DNA of 64,000 bases from Isoetes taiwanensis (taxonomy: Eukaryota > Streptophyta > Lycopodiopsida > Isoetales > Isoetaceae). The position numbers and the translations under genes were made by a program. Position 1 is the stretch's first letter, and each line of letters starts with the position of its first letter. The DNA lies in contig JAJEKV010000090.1 of assembly GCA_021234155.1 (NCBI GenBank), positions 3,154,479 through 3,218,478 on the forward strand, read 5' to 3'. Positions 10,671 through 21,315 of the stretch are shown here, piece by piece. Below the pieces are notes generated by a model. That model searched no databases and was not told the origin of the DNA. It was given only the letters and a program-made list of their open reading frames with translations.

Positions 10671-10763
10671 ATCGCCTGGCCCATTGCTGAATAGAATTCC
10701 ACCTGGATTCATTTTTAGTACCTCAGAGACTGGCCAAGCTAATGGAAGAACAATAATTTTGTT
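10671..10763 (-). pseudogene. carA: carA exon remnant (carbamoyl-phosphate synthase small chain)
   Basis: On the minus strand 31 codons read into WPVSEVLKMNPGGILFSNGPGD. In plant and bacterial CarA the segment KITVVP..WPASE.LKM.PDG.LFSNGPGD leads into the glutamine-amidotransferase domain, and the match here is nearly residue for residue. CarA supplies ammonia from glutamine for carbamoyl phosphate, used for arginine and pyrimidines, in plastids. A TAG follows the final Asp directly, though a splice donor GT could overlap it. The expected next segment (PSAVPYAVE) was not found, nor the catalytic Cys region. It is therefore most likely an isolated remnant, though a diverged multi-exon gene cannot be excluded. 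Confidence 0.72.
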
Positions 10764-12232
10764 AATGGTTTATGGCTACCTGATCATAAGTACTGGCCAA
10801 TTGTAACCATTGCCCTCTTGCTTTATACTATATCATACCTATTGAATACAACAACAGAAATTTACAGGGAGCAAGTCTCTATAGCTCACAACAACATTTT
10901 CACTGCCATTATTGCCTTCCAGCTAGAAAAGCCGGAGCACACATTAATAAATGATTGTTGCATCTCACAAATTCCGGCTAGAGAAGTCTCTATAAAATAG
11001 CTCACAAACAACATTAGGGATTTTTGAGATCATTTCTAAGCTATATGAACTATCAATTATTGCCTTCTCATTGGATCACATTTTCTAGCATAAGTGTTGA
11101 TAGAAAAAATGAAGTTTAGTGCAATAGATAGATCTCATTGAGATCACACATTAATAAAAAATGATTTTTGTTTTGACAATCTCACAAATTCAATGAGATC
11201 TATCTATTGAGAAGTCGATTATGCTAGAAAATGTGATAAAACTTCAGCCCGACAACACGAAGTTCATTTATCTTCATTTGGCTTAGTTGGCATGGTTTGA
11301 AGGCCCTTTTCCTAATGTGAGCCTCACACCCACATCATGGATACTTATAGAAGAGATTCATCTCCAGGGTATCAGAAGCTTTTGAGGTTCCGGGGTCACC
11401 TTAGATATTAGACCAAATCTCAAACCACTTTCTGCTGTCTTCAATTTTACCACTTCCATAAATTCACCAAAGTGATTGTTTAAAAGCGTAAAGTTTAAGG
11501 CCCATGCAAAGGCAATTTCAAATCTATGAGTTGAATCCATCTTACGGGGAAGGGGGGCAAGGTTATAGCCATAGCCATCCCTCGTTTATGCGTAATTTGA
11601 AGAGATCTTAAATAAACTGTTTGATTTGAGACTATCCAAACTGCGGCGCCATCCGCATTTCAAATATTCTTTCCCCGAGTAAATTGGTTCGGCAAGGTTC
11701 GAAGATTACGCTAGACTTGTAATGGTTTGGAAGCTTGCCCTAATAGAAAGAGCATTATCAGCCCTAAATCGGTACATGCAGTCTTGATCATGGCGCTAGA
11801 TGCCGACTAGTGGCAAACTGCCATGATCACCAGTGCCACAAGAATAAATCCTTTCGCCAAATGCCTGAACTTTCATCCCTGAAGCCAAAGGGAGTGATTC
11901 CAAAAGGGCTCGAGATAGTTAGATTTTCTATCTGAGACAATTTGGCTGTGCAACCATCGACTCTGTTGGTGCACGATAATTTGTAAAGCAAGAAACCCTA
12001 AAAATATTTGTCTATATTTTATCTTCATGAACACTTTAACTTAGGGTTAGAAAATCACATGCACAAAAACCTAAATCACCACCATACAATTCTTTTTCTC
12101 ATAAAAAATCGACGGTTAAGAAAGGGATGCGCTCTAGAAATACTCTTTCGTACATCCAGACGAATACATCAACAAAATCATAGTAAAACCATAATAAAAA
12201 GCGTATAAAAATCACAAAGGTAAAAAAATTTT
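10764..12232. other. Non-coding stretch with a small hairpin
   Basis: There is no gene I can name. A minus-strand open stretch at 11358-11540 (60 codons) has protein-like composition but matches nothing I recognise. A 160-bp foldback lies at 11080-11243. A block at 12149-12225 recurs imperfectly at 13682-13757. Confidence 0.4.
11080..11243. repeat. Small imperfect foldback (about 160 bp)
   Basis: The left arm contains CACATTTTCTAGCATAA and AATAGATAGATCTCATTGA; the right arm 11195-11243 is the reverse complement of these blocks with a gap of about 25 bp. It is probably a short MITE-like remnant. Confidence 0.6.
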
Positions 12233-12849
12233 GCAACACAAACCATTAACATCCAACATATAAAAATTAAATCCCCCAACACATAACAACCAACACATAA
12301 GAACCATTGACATTAACAACCAACACATAACTACCATTGACATTAATTAACACAACCATTGGGTCCAACACATTTAAATTAAAATCCCCCTTAAACTCCC
12401 TTTGGTTTGGGTGCATATTCACACGGGGGGTGACTTCGGGCAACGAGAGCTGTTGGATAGGCATATTCACCTCTTATTCCTTAATCTACACCGTACATAA
12501 AGTTCCTCGTTTGTGGAGTATGCAAGTACAAAATTTGCTATACTGTATAACAAGATTCGCAAAATACTATAAGATTTCAAGCGGAATACTATATGGTGTT
12601 GATTTCGTACATGCAAAATACAATTATGAGGGCTCTCGCTGCCCTACATCACCCCCCGTGTGAATATGCACCCAAACCAAAGGGGGTTTAAGGGGGATTT
12701 TAATTTAAATGTGTTGGACCCAATGGTTGTGTTAATTAATGTCAATGGTAGTTATGTGTTGGTTGTTAATGTCAATGGTTCTTATGTGTTGGTTGTTATG
12801 TGTTGGGGGATTTAATTTTTATATGTTGGATGTTAATGGTTTGTGTTGC
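12233..12849. mobile_element. Foldback element B (617 bp, about 201-bp terminal inverted repeats)
   Basis: Arms 12233-12433 and 12649-12849 are near-perfect reverse complements starting GCAACACAAACCATTAAC. Each arm carries an internal tandem pair of about 30 bp built on AACAACCAACACATAA and ACCATTGACATT. The inner arm sequence and the loop are shared with element A, so both belong to one family. The flanks extend the complementarity as A/T runs. There is no coding capacity. Confidence 0.88.
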
Positions 12850-13759
12850 AAATTTTTTTTTTTGCCCCGGGGGCCTTAGGGACCCCCCCCTCCCCGGTGT
12901 GACAAAAATTTTAGAATTTAAACCAGAAAAAAACTAGAATTCATTCATCACCTGTAGCTTTTGAATTTCATCACAATAAAACAAATAGAACATAAGTAAA
13001 AGTTACCATAAAGATAGAGCAGATTGATCCCATTATTATGAAAGTCATAAAGTTTGCAACACCCATACACAAACATTTTTCAACTGGAATTTAACAGCAG
13101 CCTTTGGCCTCCATGGATTCTTGTGGTGAGAAACCAAAGTGGGAAACTTTTCTGCTTGTTAGCACAAAGATCTAGAAGCCTTGGAATTTGCTTAATAACT
13201 GCCTCAAAATCTAAAAATGCATGGTAATTTTTTGCAAGCTTCATTCGGAATGAGCCATAAAACAATATCCAATAGCGCAATCCTGTATTAATCAGCTGGT
13301 AGGATGTGAAAGCCTACCAAACCCGGCCGAATAATTGCTGTTTTAGCATAAATAACTTAACCAAACATATCCATATCATAGACTATCAAAAAGATCTCGG
13401 AGAGAGCTTTCCAACACAATAAAAATCATCTGAAACAGAGCTCTGGATCAAAAGTTATGATAAGAAATGTGTTGTCGGCGGGAAACTGCACTACATGCGC
13501 CCTTCAAGACCTTCATGTGCCCATTATGCACCACACACACAAAAAGAGGGCTTTTGTTGTGAGCCATTGGTTGTTGACCATTATGCACCACGCTTTTGTT
13601 GTGAGCCATTGGTTGTTGACCATTGAAAAAAAAAAAGCTAAAATCAATGGCTCAGAAATGGTGCACTCTAGATGTACGCATTAGTACATCCATTTGAATA
13701 CATCATGAAATCATAGAAAAACCTTAGTGAAAAGCGTACAAAAACACAAAGAAAACCCC
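12850..13759. other. Non-coding stretch
   Basis: A G/C-rich TTTTGCCCCGGGGGCC block follows element B. A similar TTTTTTGCCCC tract follows element A. A minus-strand open stretch at 13080-13280 is unassigned. No gene is supported. Confidence 0.4.
13548..13625 (+). repeat. 42-bp tandem duplication
   Basis: The unit GCTTTTGTTGTGAGCCATTG... followed by TTGTTGACCATTATGCACCAC occurs twice in direct succession, the second copy slightly shorter. Confidence 0.8.
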
Positions 13760-13767
13760 CTGTTATT

Positions 13768-14073
13768 ATGCTACATATTCTAGTTTACAGCAAGTCCCTA
13801 GAGGAGCATGTCCAGCACTTAAGAAAGGTGCTTGAAAAGCTAAGAAGGCATCAACTCTTTGCGAAGCTATCCAAGTGCCACTTCGCAACAGAAAGGGTGG
13901 AGTACTTGGGGCATGTGATCACAGCACAAGGCATCTCCACGGATCCTGCGAAGATCGAAGCAGTGATTGATTGGCCGGCACCGAAGAACACCCATGAAGT
14001 CAGGAGTTTCCTTGGCCTAGCAGGGTATTATAGAAAGTTCGTCAAGAACTTTGCTAAGGTGCAGCGCCATTGA
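13768..14073 (+). pseudogene. pol: Chromovirus RT C-terminal part
   Basis: A 101-aa open stretch covers the palm end and thumb of the reverse transcriptase: [21 protein letters not shown], then [12 protein letters not shown] and [18 protein letters not shown]. The catalytic FVDDIL block would lie immediately upstream. Only VYSKS...EEH follows the truncation, so the active site is missing. The frame breaks near 14062 by loss of one base in the Pro-Leu-Thr-Asp-Leu segment. Confidence 0.88.
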
Positions 14074-14561
14074 CGGACCTCACCAGAGCGGGAAAAATAA
14101 AGGATTGGGCAAGTCATTGGCAAAAAAAGGCCCATACAGCATTTGAGATCTTGAAAGAAGCTTTGACAACAGCGCCAGTCCTAGTCTTGCCAGATCCAGC
14201 CAAAGATAAGCTTGTGGCAACAGACGCTAGCAGGATAGCAACAGGTGCAGTCCTCATGCAGGAGGAAAGGGTAGTAGCCTATGACTCGAAGAAGATGAAT
14301 GAGGCAGAGCAGCGCTACCCGACGCATGATCAGGAGCTTCTGGCTATAGTAAGAGCTTTAAGAATTTGGAGGCACTATCTGTTGGGAAGAAAGTTCAAGC
14401 TAGATAAGGATCATCAAAGCCTCCAATATATTTTTACACAACCACTTCTCAATTTAAGACAGAGGAGGTGGATGGAATTCCTCGAAGAATATGACTTCGA
14501 GATAATTTATAAGTCAGACAAGCTCAACGTAGTTGCAGATGCGCTTTTAGGAAGCCATTGA
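14070..14561 (+). pseudogene. pol: Chromovirus RNase H
   Basis: A 163-aa open stretch holds the Ty3/gypsy RNase H. It retains VATDAS, AYDSKKMNEAEQRYPTHDQE and the KDHQSL region. It ends in VVADALLGSH where the right-arm copy still encodes the usual ADALSRKP, showing a small left-specific deletion. The domain would degrade the RNA strand during cDNA synthesis. Confidence 0.85.
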
Positions 14562-14579
14562 AGACGAGGACGCATTGCA

Positions 14580-15302
14580 ATGCCATATCAACGCTCACAA
14601 GTGAGTATGGCAAGAAGATCGAAGAAGCCTTGCCAACAGATCCCGACTTTAAAGAAGTTTGGGGAAGTTTTTGTAAGGAGGCCAGGACTGATAAGGAGGG
14701 AGATGTTCAGGCACTATAAGAAGGAGGGTAACTTGCTATACCATAAAAACAAGTTGTGTGTACCAGAGTCTTCAGGAGTAAGGAAGCTAATCCTCCATGA
14801 TACACACAATAGTCCCATAGTAGGGCATGCAGGGTTTATGAAGACATACTTCAAGATTAGAAGCAGCTACTTCTGGCCCTGCATGAAGAAGGAGATAGCA
14901 AGGTACATCCGTGAGTGCCAAATATGCCAGCAAACTAAGGCGGAGCAACTCCGAATCCCAGGAGCCTTGGAGCCGTTGCCAGTGCCAAATGCTAAGTGGG
15001 AAGTCATAAGCATGGACTTCATTACAGGGCTCCCAAGAACAGCAAGAGGCAAGGATGCCCTGATGGTGGTGGTCGATAAGTTGTTGAAGATGGCACACTT
15101 TGTGCCATGCAGGACAACGGACACAGCATTAGATATTGCCGTCCTACTTACTAAGGAGATTTTTAGACTCCACGGCATGCCGAGGGAGATAATCTCGGAT
15201 AGGGACTCTAAATTCATGAGTGCTTTTTGGCAGGACCTATTTACCACCATCCAGACGAAGCTCTCCATGAGCACGGCATATCATCCGCAAACAGATGGTT
15301 AG
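14580..15302 (+). pseudogene. pol: Chromovirus integrase, N-terminal and core
   Basis: A 240-aa open stretch carries the HHCC zinc finger (HDTHNSP..GH then CQICQQTK). The core has D in SMDFITGLP and D in ISDRDSKF. The frame stops at a TAG (15300-15302) exactly where the right-arm copy has CAG in the sequence TDGQTERTN, so the third catalytic residue lies behind a nonsense codon. Confidence 0.87.
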
Positions 15303-15332
15303 ACGGAGCGAACCAATAGGATCATCGAAGAT

Positions 15333-16089
15333 ATGTTAAGAAGCTATATTTGGAACAAGCAATCTAAGTGGGATGATTTCATCCACTTAGTAGAGTTCGC
15401 CTATAATAGTACCAAGCAGGAGTCATCGCAGATGTCTCCATTTATGATCAATTATGGGTATCAGTGTCTTACCCCAGATACTTGGCACAATCCAGTGTCC
15501 AAGGTAGAAGTCTCCCAACAAATGCTTTCGGAGATGCAAGAGTTGGTGGAGGAGGTAAGAGGCTACCTCCTAGCAGCGAGTCGGCAGAAAAGCATCGCCG
15601 ACAAGCATAGAACAGTAAGGGAATTTCAGGTGGGAGATAAGGTGTGGTTAATCAAGGTGAAGCAGGCCAAGCTCCGCATCGGCAATTGCAAGAAGCTTGC
15701 TCCAAGATGGGCTGGACCTTTCAGGATAACCAAAAGAGTAGGTACCCAATCCTACAAGTTGGAACTGCCAGCACATCTCAAAATCCATAGGGTCTTCCAT
15801 GTACACTCCTAATCCAGAGGAAGTATTGGAGACAACCGAGTTACTGGAAATGACGGACGACCAGCTTGAAATCGTCCCTGAGGTTCTTGACAGGGCTTAT
15901 AAGAAGATAAGAAGATCCAAATTTCTCCAATACCTTGTGAAATGGACGCACTTACCTATGGAAGATGCTACGTGGGTACTACAATCAGATTTGAAGAAGC
16001 AGTACCCACAATTCATGGAGCAATGCGAGGGTCGGCTCGTCACCGAAGTAGTCGACATCGACTCGATAGGTGAGTGGAAGATAGATTAA
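15333..16089 (+). pseudogene. pol: Chromovirus integrase C-terminus with chromodomain
   Basis: Two overlapping open stretches (15333-15812 and 15799-16089) contain the end of the integrase core, the GPF/Y region (APRWAGPFRI) and then a chromodomain (FLQYLVKWTHLPMEDATWV). The chromodomain is the diagnostic of chromoviruses and tethers integration to modified chromatin. The break near 15800 removes the ISLLKRH segment kept in the right-arm copy. Confidence 0.87.
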
Positions 16090-16747
16090 AAAGTCTACTT
16101 CCGTCCCACGGAAGTAGACGACCTTGAGAGACAGGTATGCATTGATAGGAAAGCACCTCTAGTCAATGCCTAGTACAGGGAGGACTCTATCCTTCACGCC
16201 CAAATACGGGAAGGACGCTATCCTTCATGCCAAAGGCAACTAAAGGTGTAGGCATGAGTGAGCATCCTAGGCATGATAGGGTGCTGTCTCCACGGCCATG
16301 ATGGAAGAAACATCATCTTCCTATGCCGGGAGATATGCATTGCATTCATGTAATTGTATTTAATGGGTGGTTCGCTAACAACCAACTTTATATTAATTAA
16401 ATGTGTACTAACGTAGTGTTGGACCTGCAGGCCAATAGGAGAGTCTAGCGGCAGGAAGGTCACACTATGAAGACTTGCAACACATAATTTTGTCATGATG
16501 TGTTGTAAGGGAACGATGTGGAACCTTAAGTAGGAAATTTTGGAACTATGTTTATAATAATGGTATAAGCCATAAAATTTTTGTGAATAATAGATGATGA
16601 ACTATTTTTATAATAATGGTATAAGCCTCTCACCATAGTACGATATTATACAAGGATATTTTATGATTAATTAAAATATTGCCTTGAAGTAATTGCATTA
16701 TAAAATTGTACGTATATTAAATGTGATTGCAGGACATGCAGGTTTCC
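16090..16747 (+). other. Chromovirus 3' untranslated region
   Basis: No open reading frame is convincing. The start holds an inverted pair around CTTCCGTCCCACGGAAG (16100-16117). The region leads to the double purine tract. Confidence 0.6.
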
Positions 16748-16800
16748 AAGGTGGGGAGACGCGTGATGCTGAGGACAGCATCAAGTCAAGGTGGGGAGAA
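16748..16800 (+). other. Double polypurine tract with hairpin
   Basis: Two copies of AAGGTGGGGAGA flank the hairpin TGATGCTG/CAGCATCA, as at 7704. The distal copy abuts the LTR at 16801. Confidence 0.8.
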
Positions 16801-18406
16801 TGTGACGTTCCAGCATAATATATGCCTCGAATACGTATATTATACTGCCACATCACACGTACATGTCACAAATGACATGTACTTGGAGGCTGAAAAAGGT
16901 TGCACCTAGGGGGCAAGAGTTGCACCTAGAGGGGCAACTTCGAATGTTGTGCATGATAAATAAACATACACAATTATAAACCCCATGGACCCCATTGCCA
17001 AATGGCTAAACCCCATTTGGCCAATGTTTAACCTAACCCTAAGGGTTTCTATATAAGGGCTTCCTCTTGAACCCTAAACCTTTTCTTCTCTTTGCATTTA
17101 GGGTTTTCCTTGAGCTCCCTTCCTTCTTTCGCATTTAGGGTTCTCTTGAGCCATTCCGACCAAGCTAGGACCCAAATCCGCATTGCCAGGCTCTGTAAAG
17201 CCACCTTTGCACAACAGATCGTCGAGTAGCAGCAGTCTTCAGCAGGATCAGAGGCATGGATGCATTCCGAGGATCTGGAGCAGGTCCAGGACCAGGTAAT
17301 CAGTCATTCTGTTGTGCAAAGCCGCCTTTTGGCTAGGCAATAAGCTAGTTTAGCATGTTGGTCCAGTAGTAGAGGCCTTACAGATCCCGAGATCATAAGC
17401 CCTAACAAAGGAACCTAACACTAGATGGTTAGGTAGATAGATTAGATGTTATTCTTCATTTTAGTTCTGTGATGATGTTGGTATTTCACTTTGTGACCTC
17501 CATGTATTGGGAAGGGGGGTAGAGGCCTAAAGCCTGTGTAGCAGATGATTCTAGGTAGCCTACTAGTTCCCAATTACTTGCGGCCTGTCACAAGGAGACC
17601 GCCTGGTTGTTGGTGGAGGGGCTAGGCCGATGAAAAAGGGGGACTTGTCCCATCACAAAAGAGTTCCTCTGGTGTGTAAAGCCTACCAGGAACCTTAGTG
17701 AGCTAGGCTTAATGGCTTGCCACTGCGTGTGGGCAAGGCATGAGCTTGACACCTTTGGGGCGATGCGTCGCCTTCCATGAGGTTAAGTCGAATAAGGGCA
17801 GTGGCCCTCTGGCCACCTGTGATGGGCATGCATGCCCCTGGAGGAGAGGTGACTCTCCTCCTGCCTCATCGGGGCTGGGGAGATGCAACCCAGTAGTAGC
17901 CCTCTTGGCTATGTACTCGGCAGGCTACGGCCCGGTCCCAATACTTTTCAACCTACACTGCAAAGTGTGCACAGGAGGGGCGGATGGTGTAGACTACCCT
18001 CAGCTATGTTCTTATGCCAGTCAAATCCATTGCCATGAATTCTGTCTGCAATGACTTCTGGAGGCCCAAGCCGTCAGTCAAACCCCCTTGAGTTTGAGCC
18101 CTGGGTAGGATCTCCTTTGTTGTTATTGTTCATGTTGATGTTGTTATATATGTGGTGATTATGATGCGTTCACCCTTCGAGGTGAATATATTGATATATT
18201 GTTATTATATGCTCATGTTTATTCACGCTTCCGCGGCTAGGTCGACCCGAAGGGAGACGAGTGAATGACACATCCACTCTTCCCTTGCTGGCTCATTCCA
18301 CTGGGAGTGGTGTCAGGTGGATGGCCCCTGCCAGTTTGGCTGTCAGGGGGAATGCTCCGTCTTCTGATACGATGTGTGCATCGTATAAGAAGTAGGGGAC
18401 GTCACA
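16801..18406 (+). repeat. Chromovirus 3' LTR, left copy (1606 bp)
   Basis: It starts TGTGACGTTCC and ends GGGGACGTCACA. A palindromic GTACATGTC..GACATGTAC lies near 16859-16882, and a TATATAA promoter-like box lies near 17050 (CTATATAAGGGC). It is mirrored by 50327-48729 in the right arm. Confidence 0.92.
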
Positions 18407-18474
18407 TTAACCGCAACAGAGACATATCTGGAGGTATAAATAAGGTCTTTCTTGTGACCGGATCTTTCAGCCAT
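18407..18474 (-). pseudogene. Start of an unknown gene cut off by the chromovirus LTR
   Basis: On the minus strand an ATG at 18474 opens a frame MAERSGHKKDLIYTSRYVSV that runs straight into the LTR end at 18406. Eighteen bases upstream is a good splice acceptor (TTTTTTGTAG), suggesting a 5' UTR intron. The right arm has the same ATG (48665) but a small deletion shifts its frame. I do not recognise the protein from about 22 residues. The reading as a truncated first coding exon is an inference. Confidence 0.35.
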
Positions 18475-20746
18475 TACAACAAACCTTCAAAACCTACAAA
18501 AAAGGAAAATATCAATAAATAGTTATGCATTTAATCCAAAATCTCGACAAAAAGCATGCAGAAAACCTGAAAAGCCTCGTGAACAAAGAAATCGCCATCA
18601 AAGCACCGGAGCTGTGCCACTTTAGAGAAAACTTCGAAACAGAGGTAGCGCCAAGTAGTAGGATCTCAAAATCTCGAACAGATCTGAAGCGCATCGACGA
18701 ATAGAGAGTGCGCCATAGCCAGACCTCTGCCATTGCCCAAAACAAGATAATGCAAGCACGAAATTTCTACCTATTGGCAACGCCGCTTGCGGGGGCGCCA
18801 CTGCCGGTTTTCCGCCAGAAATTCCTCAAACCAGGTGGTTCCGTAGCACATAAATTTATGTTATCTGATTTTACAAAGTCAAACTAGAAATTCCAATTTT
18901 TATTGTATTTTATTTTTTTGTTTGAAGGCATGGTTGGTGGGACTTGCACCCCCCCACGTCTCCTACCCGATGGTAGCCAGGGCGTTTTGAACCTTGGTGG
19001 GGATCACCCCAATCCAAGGCCTTACCACTAGACCACCACTGCAATGAAATTTCAGTTTCATCCAAATATAATGGAAATTTGCCCATTACATTTAATTTTC
19101 AAAGGATGCATTACTCTAAGTCTTCTGAGCAGAGCAGTCATAGCAAGCATGGGAATTTAAAACGTGCTGCTTGCTATGAATGCTTTGCTAAGAGAGCGAG
19201 AATTCGAGAAGGGAAAATCCAATGTGAGAGGAGGCGAGGAGGAGAGATGCTGGATTAGTTTTAGTTTCACTGTTCACATAGGATAACTTATTTACTTTGC
19301 TTTTTAATTTCCTACTTTTATTTAACCACGTTAAATTCTAATCTAGATTGTAAGGTATATTATATATCATGCTATATTCTTTAGGTAGGTATTTCCAACC
19401 CCTAGGATTTTAAGCTGGAAATTTGCCGTCTCTACAAAATCACAACATGCAATTTGCCAATTACACGTACCAGCACTCTGATGTTCCAAGTGTAAATCTC
19501 GAGCATCAACCGGAATTTTAAGGGCCTAAACCCCACTTTTTCGAACCCTGATTCCAAGCACTCTAAGGGGCAGTTAACATGTGCCTTTTTGAGACATCAC
19601 CGTCAAATGCAAAATGGTATGTTGTTTTTTGCAACCATCGAGAGCATCAAGAATTTCTAAGAGGCCAAAACAAGCTTATCATTTTATTTTTTTATTTTTT
19701 TGGGGGAACGAAGTTTTTTTTTTTTTTATAATATTTCAGAATAATAAGTACAATGTTTCAGACATATAAAGGATTACTACAGGACAAGTCTCAATATCTT
19801 CATCCTTTATGTGCAGAAACTTATTCTCTGCTCTGTAAGCTAGTATACATGAAGCGCATGGTAATCTCCCATATGGTAACCAGAGTAAACAAGAAGGTAC
19901 TAGGAAAAATAGGTTCCCGAAGCTTTCTTTTACATATTGAAGAACCAAAGCAGATAATCTGGAGACAATGAACAGAGAAGGAAGTACCATAATATGAGAT
20001 CAACTTAGTTGTTGCATTGTCAGGATGTAAACAATCAGCCTAAGTAGGCTAGAAACACATGCCCAGCCGTCAAGACTCCTTCCCAAAGTCCAGTTCATGA
20101 TATATAAGCTTCTCCCTGGTCACATAATATCCCTAACTCGGCCTCTAAATTGATCCCATTTCTTGCACTTCAAATCCATTCTAATAATTCCAAAATTCCA
20201 CAAAGACCTCCTGATAAAAGACAGATTCTAATCATATCTTGAATATCCTGAACCTTTCTGGCCAATAAGAAAGAACGGGAGGAGGAAATGATGGAAATAG
20301 CCAACAATTTTCCTGGCTTTATATAAAAACACAGACTACAGGCCAAGAAACTCCGCTGTTCAAGAACTCACATAATTTCATTCGACCTTATAAGTATCTG
20401 CAATGTTTCAGTGTAATCTTTGCGGGAAAGATTATAATGCTAAGAACATTAGAATGAAATACCACATTAGTGGTTTACCTGAGATCAAGAAACCACCCAG
20501 AAGATGCTTCCAAAGCCACAAATTTATCAGCCTATGGTGAAAGATCCCTGCTAGCTACTGACTTGATCCTAAACAAATTCAAGGTGTTGCAGCGGTATCG
20601 AAAAGGCAAGAAAAGGAGCGACCTTTTCCTGCCGCCGCCCGTTGCCCTAGCTGCAAGCGCCACATAAGCAAGGCAATAATGATCTGACATAAGTTTTATA
20701 GGTATGATCATGTGAAGAGAATGCTATGTGTCTCTTCTTATGTGGA
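18475..20746. other. Arm DNA without a supported gene
   Basis: It contains possible 5' UTR sequence of the gene cut at 18406, the SINE-like insertion (18933-19251), and a poly(T)-bordered block from 19715 that looks like the A-rich 3' end of a minus-strand transcript or retroposon. Open stretches around 19740-19990 are present in both arms but match nothing I know. Confidence 0.4.
18933..19251 (-). mobile_element. tRNA-derived SINE-like segment, left arm only
   Basis: On the minus strand TGGTCTAGTGGTA (19035-19023, A box) and GGTTCAAAAC (18993-18984, B box) have tRNA-like spacing, but the rest does not fold into a full tRNA. The right arm lacks about 319 bp here (joint near 48080). The element may cover only part of the extra segment. 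Confidence 0.55.
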
Positions 20747-20749
20747 TAA

Positions 20750-21315
20750 GGGTCATTACACATTGGCCGTTATGTTAGGTTAAATTGCTAACATAACGGG
20801 ATTCCCTTTATGTTAGGGTAACATAACATAAAGGTTTCACTTCACATTCGCCGTTAGATTAAAATCTAACATAACAAAAACCGTTAAATCTTGCTTCACA
20901 TTGATGGTCATGCCATTAGGTTAAAAATTAACATAACGAAAACCGTTAAATTTTACTTCACACGGATTGTCACATCGTTATGTTAAGAGTTAGCATAACG
21001 GAAACAGTTAAATATTGCTTCACACTGACTGTCACACCGTTAAGTTAAAAATTGAATTGCAAATGGAGCTTAAGGGATGGGGTCCCCCTACCCTTAAATT
21101 TGAAGGGAAAAATTATGGTCTGTTAAGTCCTCCGTTAAAATTTAACCTGACGGAATACAGTGTGAACCCCAGTTATCTTGCACCGTTACCTTAATTGTGT
21201 CGTTATTTTTTAACCCCATAATCTTAACGGAATTTTTAAGGGAAGCCAATGTGAAGCACAGTTAAGTTAATTTTTTTAACCTAACGGCACTTTAACGGCC
21301 AGTGTGAAGCGGCCA
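20750..21315. mobile_element. Harbinger-like MITE, left-arm insertion (566 bp)
   Basis: The ends are GGGTCATTACACATTGGCC and, inverted, GGCCGCTTCACACTGGCC. The interior is built of degenerate units of about 60 bp with CTTCACA..GTCAC..CGTTA and TTAACATAACG. The corresponding place in the right arm (about 46573) is an empty site reading GTGGATAAGAACC in the same sense, and here TAA flanks both ends. That fits a 3-bp PIF/Harbinger duplication. Confidence 0.8.

Larger units (their letters stand above)
13760..18406 (+). mobile_element. 5'-truncated chromovirus (left copy)
   Basis: It begins abruptly within the RT (about 13760) and continues through RNase H, integrase and chromodomain to a 3' LTR (16801-18406). 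Gag, protease and most of RT are absent. Several lesions break the frame: a 1-bp loss near 14062, a loss near 14550 that destroys ADALSRKP, and a CAG-to-TAG change at 15301. From 14245 onward it is mirrored by the right-arm copy (48729-52140 plus 63238-64000), so it was present before the inverted duplication. Confidence 0.9.

Noticed and set aside
18925-19040. A functional tRNA gene on the minus strand
   Set aside because: A and B boxes are present but acceptor and anticodon stems do not form; the segment fits a SINE head better.
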